DNA from: CAVQMB01 sp963713445
GTDB lineage: Bacteria > Pseudomonadota > Gammaproteobacteria > Competibacterales > Competibacteraceae
DNA: 19,490 nucleotides
Direction of reading: 5' to 3'
NCBI GenBank assembly: GCA_963713445.1
Contig: CAVQMB010000009.1
Location: 1-19,490 of the forward strand
Shown here in pieces: positions 14,574 to 19,490 of this stretch (positions are counted from its first letter, which is position 1; each line of letters opens with the position of its first letter). The position numbers were made by a program, and so were the translations under genes. Under the pieces are notes generated by a model. The model was not told where the DNA came from. It saw nothing but the letters and a program-made list of their open reading frames with translations, and did no database searches.

Positions 14574-15311
14574 CTAATCGTTGTTGCCGTTGCTATTGCC
14601 GTTGCTATTGCCGTTGCTATTGCCGTTGCTATTCCCATTGCTATCGCCGCTAGTGGTACCAGACGTCGACGAGCCGCTGGTGGATCCTGAACTTGTGCCG
14701 GTTCCGGTCGATCCGCTGGACGTATCGTCACCACCGGAACTGCTGCCAATCCCCGAACTGGTCCCACTGCTGCTCGAGGACGAGGCCCACCCTGTCAGCG
14801 CAATCCCCTGCATGACGGGGTCCTGCTCGTCGATATTCGTCGTCAACCGTACCTGGCAATAAGCCGCCGTTCCTGAAGACGATGGGACATCAGGGAGCTG
14901 ACAATTGCTCCACCTTACGGTCACTGTAACCGTCTTGTAGTTCTGTGGCGGGGTGGTGCTGGTGTCGGAATGAGGCACCACGACCCATCCGATCTGGAAA
15001 TTCTGGGTGAATTTCGGATTAGAGCTTGAGTACGCGTTTGACGCCGATGAAAAACCAGTGCTACTCGTGATGCTGTCGAATGCGGTGCCACGGAGATTGT
15101 CCAGCCCGCTCTGTGCGAGATTAAGTGCTTCCGTACGCGCTTTGGCATCGGCATTGCTCATCATAACCTGGCCCTGGTAACGCGCCAGCGCCAGAAGTCC
15201 CACCGACAACACCACGAAGGTCACCAGCACTTCGAGTAGCGAAAACCCCGCGGTACCCGTAAAACGGCGCCAATATCGTCCGGAGTAGCCCCTGTCACCA
15301 CGTCTTTTCAT
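14574..15311 (-). CDS. pilV: type IV pilus minor pilin PilV, copy 1, with Ser/Gly-rich repeat tail
   Basis: A 245-residue prepilin. The cleavage site is TAG|FSLLEVLVTFVVLSVGLLALARY (Gly22/Phe23, with Glu27 as the Glu5 of mature pilin), followed by the conserved QVMMSNADAKARTEALNLAQSGL helix of PilV proteins, which join the minor-pilin complex that primes pilus assembly and sits at the tip. Cys137 and Cys152 probably form the C-terminal disulfide loop. Residues about 176-245 are a low-complexity Ser/Gly/Thr tail ending in five SNGN-type repeats, absent from copy 2. The ATG lies nine bases after the pilX1 stop with no good Shine-Dalgarno, so coupling is likely. It is the last gene of the pilW1-X1-V1 run. 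Confidence 0.88.
   Translation of the reverse strand: MKRRGDRGYSGRYWRRFTGTAGFSLLEVLVTFVVLSVGLLALARYQGQVMMSNADAKARTEALNLAQSGLDNLRGTAFDSITSSTGFSSASNAYSSSNPKFTQNFQIGWVVVPHSDTSTTPPQNYKTVTVTVRWSNCQLPDVPSSSGTAAYCQVRLTTNIDEQDPVMQGIALTGWASSSSSSGTSSGIGSSSGGDDTSSGSTGTGTSSGSTSGSSTSGTTSGDSNGNSNGNSNGNSNGNSNGNND
14584..14643 (-). repeat. 12-bp tandem repeat encoding SNGN units at the PilV1 C-terminus
   Basis: TTGCCGTTGCTA on the plus strand occurs four times without change (14584-14631), followed by a variant copy TTCCCATTGCTA (14632-14643). Because the unit is a multiple of three, copy-number change by slippage would lengthen or shorten the protein tail while keeping the reading frame. Confidence 0.95.
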
Positions 15312-15320
15312 AGCTGTCGG

Positions 15321-16478
15321 TCACCAGTCTTTCCAGGTCCCCGGTAATGGTGCATACACACCCGACAAGCCCGTATGGATAATCGTGGTACTGGTTGGTG
15401 TAACCAAGTTCAACTTGGCATTAGCAGAAAACTTATCCAAGTTACCTTCCACGCCGAGGGAACCATATATTTGTGTCGCACCCCACCCGGCCGCGTCATT
15501 GCCCGGACATCCATCCGCGATATAGACAATCCCATATATCGTTGGGCCACCATTGATCTTTGAACAGCCGGTGCCGGGAGCGAAAATCAGAATGACAGGG
15601 TGCGTTGCGCTACCGACGCTTTGATGCCAGTTCGACGAGCTTGTAACATAGTAAACTGTACGCTGCGGTAACGCACTGGTACCGCTGTAGTCCTCGGTCA
15701 TGGTACCTTTAGAGACCGCGGTCGCTTCGGCAGCCGACAGGCTTTGCAAGACTTTTGGATCGATAACGTTCCCATATTGATCTCTAAAATAATAGTCCCA
15801 CACCGAGGAAAACTGGCCCCCATATTGGTAAAAGTTCGGACAGTTATCCGCAGAAGTACAGTCGGCCTTGAAGTGTCCCGGGTCTAAGCAAGGATCGCCA
15901 TCATACAGAGTACCCGCTGGACGATTGCTCATAATTCCAATATTGCTACTTGTGATATCGGGATTGCCGGTTATTTTTCCAAGGCAGCCATTTAGAACCA
16001 GTGGTGGCGCGGTCAGTGTGATAGTGCTCGTGACGCCCGGTGTATTGGTTACATGCTGAGTAATGGTGGCCGTGATATTGCTGTCGTTCGACGCTCGGGC
16101 GGTCGCGGTCAGCTTGATAATCTGAGCTGTCCCGGAACTGCCAAGCATCGCCACAGTGTAGCACAACCTTGAGTTACCCGAGATGTCTGTCAGGGCATAG
16201 GTGCCGGTGCCTGAAACCAGGCCTGCCGACGGCGGTGTAATGCAGTTGGTTCCTGTGGTCACCAATGACGACTGATGCGTGCCTACCCATCCGACCAGAT
16301 ACTGCATGCCAGCCTCGGCGGCATTGTGCACTTCCTTTGCCCGATAATCGTTGCCTGATATTTTCTGCTGGAATACGCCGCTCTGGGTCATGGTAAGCGC
16401 CATTACGGTCAGGCTTAACAGCAAAATGACACTGATCGCCAGGGTCGCCACACCACGCTGACGGTGATAGCCGATCAT
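15321..16478 (-). CDS. pilX: type IV pilus minor pilin PilX, copy 1
   Basis: A 385-residue PilX-type pilus assembly protein. MIGYHRQRGVATLAISVILLL is the PilX_N start: short basic leader, Gly9 as the processing position, then a long membrane helix (to about residue 31) and the block QQKISGNDYRAKEVHNAAEAG. As in many PilX proteins, the usual Glu5 is absent. A large periplasmic domain follows with paired cysteines, the ITLTAPPLVLNGCLG block (154-167), and a Gly-rich C-terminal part (KINGGPTIYGIVY, GATQIYGSLGVEGNL, GTWKDW) that recurs in copy 2. No strong Shine-Dalgarno precedes the ATG at 16478; a short upstream ORF overlaps it. Later alternative starts would lose the leader. Confidence 0.87.
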   Translation of the reverse strand: MIGYHRQRGVATLAISVILLLSLTVMALTMTQSGVFQQKISGNDYRAKEVHNAAEAGMQYLVGWVGTHQSSLVTTGTNCITPPSAGLVSGTGTYALTDISGNSRLCYTVAMLGSSGTAQIIKLTATARASNDSNITATITQHVTNTPGVTSTITLTAPPLVLNGCLGKITGNPDITSSNIGIMSNRPAGTLYDGDPCLDPGHFKADCTSADNCPNFYQYGGQFSSVWDYYFRDQYGNVIDPKVLQSLSAAEATAVSKGTMTEDYSGTSALPQRTVYYVTSSSNWHQSVGSATHPVILIFAPGTGCSKINGGPTIYGIVYIADGCPGNDAAGWGATQIYGSLGVEGNLDKFSANAKLNLVTPTSTTIIHTGLSGVYAPLPGTWKDW

Positions 16479-16570
16479 CGACCCAACACCATTGAACCGT
16501 ACCTCACTAAGGGATGGAACAGGCCGCTTGGGCTGCCCCGTATAACGCCGCGCTGACCTGATGTCATCAT
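16475..16570 (-). CDS. possible 31-codon leader ORF between pilW1 and pilX1
   Basis: In the 88-bp pilW1-pilX1 gap, an ATGATG (16565-16570) overlaps the pilW1 TGA. It has the best ribosome site nearby: AGGAG at 16575-16579, four and seven bases before the two ATGs. The frame runs MMTSGQRGVIRGSPSGLFHP and eleven more residues to a TGA at 16475-16477 that overlaps the pilX1 ATG as ATGA. It has no membrane segment. It may be a translation relay that feeds pilX1, or the true PilX N-terminus split by an indel, or chance. Confidence 0.35.
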   Translation of the reverse strand: MMTSGQRGVIRGSPSGLFHPLVRYGSMVLGR

Positions 16571-17361
16571 GGCACTCCTGGACAATGGTTTGTACCGGAG
16601 CCACCGTACACATAGTAGCAGTCGTTTCGCACGTCGACGGTATTCCGGATCGATTCTTTGCTGCTGGCGTCACTACTGATGTGGCCATCGATGTCGATCT
16701 CTATACTGCGTTGCTGCAGACAGGTATCGCCGTTGTCTTTGCACTCACCCGCCGTTCCACCAGCGGCATTGAGAATCTCCAGCTGAGTCTTCGATTCGAT
16801 GAATTTCAAAAGGCTCACCGTGATCGAGCTATCTGTCATCGGTTGCCAGGTACCAGAATCACAAGCGTATGTAGCACCACCCGTGCGCATTTCAATAACA
16901 TCCTTATTTAGCCGGTAGCCAAACTGTTCCATGTTAGCCTCATTCTCAATAGTGGCGTCATTCACCGTTCCACCACCACCCACCCCGATAAGCCCGTCGT
17001 CGTTAAGATCGTAACTGAACAGAATACAGCTACCGGATGATTCGCCAGTATCATTGCCAATGACGATCTGCCGGAAAGGATCGTTGACGAGTCTGGCCAG
17101 ATTGCCACTGGAAACAGTCGCAGCGAGGACACCCCAATAACCGGCACGCCGGATATCCCGCATCATGACCTGGGCAGAGGCCCGTAGCTGAGTATCGAGA
17201 TGGTTCATGCTCATGTTGTCGGCGCTGCCCTGAAGCGCCCGGCTGTATACCAATAGCCCTCCCGCCAGCAGGAACAGTCCCAGCGCCAGCGCCACCATGA
17301 GTTCGACCAGTGTGACGCCCGCCTGGTATCGGACAGCGGTTCTGTAACGATTTGAATACAT
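16567..17361 (-). CDS. pilW: type IV pilus minor pilin PilW, copy 1
   Basis: A 264-residue prepilin. RYQAG|VTLVELMVALALGLFLLAGG shows the prepilin peptidase site with Val in place of the usual Phe at mature position 1 and Glu at position 5, and the long glycine-rich helix ending LLVYSRALQGSADN that is typical of PilW. The globular part has RASAQVMMRDIRRAGYWG, another PilW hallmark, and several cysteines near the C-terminus. The ATG at 17361 is used; a TTG nine bases upstream is in frame with an AGGG nearby and is the alternative start. PilW cooperates with PilV and PilX in the assembly-priming subcomplex. It is the first gene of the second visible module, after a 435-bp gap and a sigma-54-like promoter. 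Confidence 0.87.
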   Translation of the reverse strand: MYSNRYRTAVRYQAGVTLVELMVALALGLFLLAGGLLVYSRALQGSADNMSMNHLDTQLRASAQVMMRDIRRAGYWGVLAATVSSGNLARLVNDPFRQIVIGNDTGESSGSCILFSYDLNDDGLIGVGGGGTVNDATIENEANMEQFGYRLNKDVIEMRTGGATYACDSGTWQPMTDSSITVSLLKFIESKTQLEILNAAGGTAGECKDNGDTCLQQRSIEIDIDGHISSDASSKESIRNTVDVRNDCYYVYGGSGTNHCPGVP

Positions 17362-17425
17362 GCCAGCCAAGAGCCCTGGAGCATTGAGTCTTTGACGTTG
17401 AACGGTCTACGATCTTACCTTAATC

Positions 17426-17443
17426 GGAAACCGTTATATTTCC
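17426..17443 (-). other. short hairpin at the predicted 5' end of the pilW1 transcript
   Basis: On the minus strand GGAAA and TTTCC form a 5-bp stem around an 8-base loop, just where a transcript from the 17455-17471 promoter would begin (about 17444). The same bases hold TATAAC (17433-17438), which could instead be a sigma-70 -10 box. Confidence 0.25.
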
Positions 17444-17454
17444 AACAAAATCCA

Positions 17455-17471
17455 AGCAAAACGCAGGCCAA
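17455..17471 (-). promoter_or_regulatory. sigma-54-like promoter upstream of pilW1
   Basis: Minus-strand TTGGCCTGCGTTTTGCT fits the -24/-12 pattern: GG at 17469-17468 and GC at 17457-17456 are spaced correctly, with TTGGC and TTTTGCT around them. The deviations are mainly at the A-C of TGGCAC. Transcription would begin near 17444, leaving about 80 bases of leader before the pilW1 ATG. Pilus genes are often under RpoN/PilR control. No enhancer site was identified. Confidence 0.5.
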
Positions 17472-17611
17472 AGCAAAAATCCGGCCGCCGTGCGACATCA
17501 GTACCGAATCCGGCTCACGTCAATAATCGACCCATCGCCACACTACGCGGCCTGAGGACTCGAAACGGGGCTCAATGTGCCGTCACAAACTGTTCCGCCG
17601 CATTGCCCACG

Positions 17612-17634
17612 GGTACCCCTGCAAAAGGGGCACC
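17612..17634. other. hairpin in the pilV2-pilW1 gap
   Basis: GGT-A-CCCCT, loop GCAAA, AGGGG-C-ACC form a 9-position stem with a single A/C mismatch. There is no T-run on either side, so a rho-independent terminator is not indicated. It could be a remnant or a protein or RNA structural element. Confidence 0.35.
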
Positions 17635-17805
17635 GCGTCGCAGCGCGTCAGTTTTCGACACAGCGGGCAACCCCGGGTTCCACTGGTCGCTCGTTGTCAA
17701 TCAAAAATCAGAGTAGCGACGCCCCCCCGAAAAGCGAGACCGTGCAGGCGATTGCTCTAACGGCCGCCAGGCTGTGACGATACAAGCAACAAACGGGGCG
17801 TCGTT

Positions 17806-18321
17806 TCAGGGCGAGGCAGCCAGCTGATGCAACGCGAGCCCCGACAACACCGCGTCCTTGACGAAGATATTCGAACCGAGCATGACGGAGCACTGCTGTG
17901 TGGATGAGTTGTCCGGTAACCGGCATCCACTCCAAGTCACCGCTACAGCCACCGTCTTAAGACATGTGTCGTCGGACGGCGTGACCGTCCACTGACGGCT
18001 GAACGCCTCGTTGAAGATGTTTCCGTACAGGTTCGCCGGCATGTCGGAGCCGCTGGAGATCACCTGGCTGCAGGTCTTACCGAATGTGTTTGCGGCCTGA
18101 TCACGCAAATCCTCAATCTTGGCTTCCGCCAGATTGAGCGCCTCGGTACGGGCCTTGGCATCACTGTTGGTCATCATGACCTGGCTTTCGTAGCGGGCGA
18201 ACGCCAGTAGTCCAACCGTAACGACCGCCAAGGTAATGAGGACCTCCAGCAACGAAAATCCCCGGCCACGCAGCCGCGCCGACGCACTAACCACCGACCC
18301 GCCCCGCGCGCCCTGGTCCAT
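17806..18321 (-). CDS. pilV: type IV pilus minor pilin PilV, copy 2
   Basis: A 171-residue prepilin with the site RGRG|FSLLEVLITLAVVTVGLLAFARY (Gly21/Phe22, Glu26 equals mature Glu5) and the PilV helix QVMMTNSDAKARTEALNLAEAKIEDLR, nearly the same as in copy 1. The globular half differs: it has the loop WSGCRLPDNSSTQQC, which parallels the WSNCQLP...YC loop of copy 1, but stops at LHQLAASP with no Ser/Gly tail. The ATG at 18321 has a strong GGAGGAGG six bases upstream, 15 bp after the pilX2 stop, so pilX2 and pilV2 are cotranscribed. The shared N-terminus and diverged body indicate an old duplication. Confidence 0.88.
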   Translation of the reverse strand: MDQGARGGSVVSASARLRGRGFSLLEVLITLAVVTVGLLAFARYESQVMMTNSDAKARTEALNLAEAKIEDLRDQAANTFGKTCSQVISSGSDMPANLYGNIFNEAFSRQWTVTPSDDTCLKTVAVAVTWSGCRLPDNSSTQQCSVMLGSNIFVKDAVLSGLALHQLAASP

Positions 18322-18336
18322 TGGACTCCTCCTCCA

Positions 18337-19490
18337 TCATTTGCTCCAGTCCTTCCAGGTGCCGGGAACCGGGGCGTAAGAGCCTGGAATGCCCGTGGTG
18401 ACAGTGGTCGAAGTACTGGTGCCCAGCATGGAAATCTGCGCGTTGGATGAAAAGCTGTTGAGATTACCGTTGATTCCCAACGAACCATATATCTGGGTAC
18501 CGCCCCAGCCTTTTCCATCCTCATTAGGGCAGTTGCCATCGACAAATACGACGCCGTAAATCGTCGGCCCACCGTTGATCTTGTTGCACGGATCATAAGA
18601 GGGATCACTGGGATCGGCGGCGAACACCAAGAGTACCGGGTACTTTGGGCAACCGACGTCGGTTTGCCACTTGCCGTTGCCGGAGAAGTAGTCCTTGGTC
18701 AGATAGTAAATGGTTCGCTTCGGGACGCTGGGGTCGGCACTGCCGCAGTCCCCATAGTTTTCATTCACGGTGCCGGACGCAACGGCCTCGGCCTGGACAG
18801 CCGACAGACTCTGCAGCGCCGTGCGTGTAATCGTCGGAAAATAATACGTCCATGCATCGGTGAATGTTCCTGCATGACTCAGGCTGGGATCCGTGCACTT
18901 GCTACCGCTACTGTCCGTACATGCCAAGTTGAACCCACTGCTGCCGTGGGGACTTGGATCGAGGCAGTCTTCACCGAGTTGCTCAGCAGCCTTATACGCA
19001 GCGTCCGTGGTCAATATACCGGTCGACGGGACAACATGGGTCGTCAGCTGCGGGTTTCCACTGATGTCGTTTCCCAAACACCCTTTCATGACGAGTGGCG
19101 GCGCAGTGATATGTATCAGGTTGGTAATATCCGACGTGTCGGTCACATATTCGCTAACCTTGGCCGTCACGGTGGAATCCGGGCCAAACCACGCCTGTGC
19201 GGTCACCTTGACCAGTTTCGGCTGCACCGAAACAACCTGATAGTTCACCCCGGAGACACTGGTGGCGGGATCTAAGAATTTGTAACCTGCATAGGTGCCG
19301 TTGCCGGACACGATACCGGAGTTAATGGCGTAATTCGTTGGCAGTGTGATCGCGACTGCTGCCGCTGGCAACGTAACCGAGCTATAAGCAGACCAGTCAG
19401 GCGGATTGCTTTCCAGGTAGCTGATGGCATAGTCAAGTCCGGCTTCAGCGGCATTGCCCACCCCCTTGGCGCGATAATCGTTGCCGGAAA
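18337..19490 (-). CDS. pilX: type IV pilus minor pilin PilX, copy 2 (N-terminus beyond right edge)
   Basis: The visible 383 residues begin inside SGNDYRAKGVGNAAEAGLDY, which aligns with residues 41-60 of copy 1, so only the leader and membrane helix (about 40 residues) are cut off. The periplasmic domain parallels copy 1 throughout: ITAPPLVMKGCLG, LQSLSAVQAEAV, RTIYYLTKD, CNKINGGPTIYGVVFVDG, GGTQIYGSLGINGNL and the terminal GTWKDWSK. It carries several extra cysteines and insertions in the middle. A GTG at 19459-19461 is internal, not a start, because the conserved PilX_N block continues upstream to the edge. It belongs to a second pilW-X-V module whose pilW, if present, lies beyond the window. 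Confidence 0.87.
   Translation of the reverse strand, partial: SGNDYRAKGVGNAAEAGLDYAISYLESNPPDWSAYSSVTLPAAAVAITLPTNYAINSGIVSGNGTYAGYKFLDPATSVSGVNYQVVSVQPKLVKVTAQAWFGPDSTVTAKVSEYVTDTSDITNLIHITAPPLVMKGCLGNDISGNPQLTTHVVPSTGILTTDAAYKAAEQLGEDCLDPSPHGSSGFNLACTDSSGSKCTDPSLSHAGTFTDAWTYYFPTITRTALQSLSAVQAEAVASGTVNENYGDCGSADPSVPKRTIYYLTKDYFSGNGKWQTDVGCPKYPVLLVFAADPSDPSYDPCNKINGGPTIYGVVFVDGNCPNEDGKGWGGTQIYGSLGINGNLNSFSSNAQISMLGTSTSTTVTTGIPGSYAPVPGTWKDWSK

Larger units (their letters stand above)
17371..17805. other. 435-bp gap between pilV2 and pilW1
   Basis: No convincing gene is present. It contains a sigma-54-like promoter and an AT-rich leader near 17370-17480, and an isolated hairpin at 17612-17634. 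I see no T-tailed terminator after pilV2. The two in-frame stretches on the plus strand near 17577-17777 have no pilin or other recognisable feature and poor starts. Confidence 0.5.

Noticed and set aside
14584..14643. CRISPR array
   Set aside because: The repeat unit is 12 bp with no spacers and encodes a repeating peptide in frame with PilV1.
14581..14862. Leu/Pro-rich repeat protein on the plus strand over the pilV1 tail
   Set aside because: It is the antisense reading of the SNGN and Ser/Gly codons; the minus-strand frame continues from a bona fide pilin.
16479..16688. 70-codon N-terminal extension of PilX1
   Set aside because: It overlaps the pilW1 coding region in another frame and places the membrane helix far from the N-terminus, unlike PilX_N proteins.
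17612..17634. Rho-independent terminator after pilV2
   Set aside because: The stem is reasonable but no T-run follows on either strand and it lies about 170 bp from the pilV2 stop.
17577..17777. Short plus-strand ORFs in the pilV2-pilW1 gap
   Set aside because: No ribosome site, no recognisable features and heavy Arg/Pro/Ser content; treated as non-coding.

Overview
The window is about 19.5 kb of moderately GC-rich, densely coded chromosomal DNA. The gene families present (MoaA beside a DUF1244 protein, IcmF, a two-gene PQQ dehydrogenase/cytochrome c unit, a BCCT carrier, PilW/PilX/PilV minor pilins) and the Shine-Dalgarno style suggest a proteobacterium, most likely a gammaproteobacterium. 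That placement is inference; no rRNA or other phylogenetic marker is present. I see no CRISPR array, tRNA, rRNA, transposase or phage gene.

Layout. 1-634 (minus): a DUF1244 protein followed by the 5' end of moaA. 768-2847 (plus): an MFS transporter and a 2,4-dienoyl-CoA-reductase-like SDR whose active site is atypical. 2848-4688 (minus): an EamA/DMT transporter and, upstream of it, a long coiled-coil lipoprotein. 4905-8189 (plus): icmF, the fused B12-dependent isobutyryl-CoA mutase with its G-protein chaperone, behind a promoter whose spacer holds a perfect 16-bp palindrome. 8331-10906 (plus): a periplasmic PQQ dehydrogenase with the Asp-X-Asp signature of lanthanide-type enzymes, its small cytochrome c, and a nuclease-fold protein that has lost its catalytic residues. 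11031-12017 (plus): a solitary Tat-exported, lipid-anchored glycine-betaine-type binding protein. 12107-14273 (minus): an Hsp20 gene with one frameshift and a BCCT betaine/choline carrier with two, all three in the same +1 sense. 14574-19490 (minus): type IV pilus minor pilins in a partly visible tandem duplication, pilX2-pilV2 followed by pilW1-pilX1-pilV1, running off the right edge.

How the parts work together. IcmF and the dienoyl-CoA-reductase-like SDR both point to acyl-CoA catabolism. The quinoprotein and its cytochrome form a periplasmic alcohol-oxidation unit that would pass electrons to the respiratory chain. The betaine-binding protein and the BCCT carrier face each other around the Hsp20 gene and form an osmotic/stress-related patch, but the BCCT and Hsp20 reading frames are broken in this sequence. 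The minor pilins should prime and tip a type IV pilus; the duplication suggests two alternative or jointly used tip complexes.

The observations most worth following up are the duplicated pilW-X-V modules (with a sigma-54-like promoter, a leader ORF and an expandable SNGN repeat), the palindrome inside the icmF promoter spacer, the substituted catalytic residues in the SDR and in the SNase-like protein, and the cluster of same-sense frameshifts.
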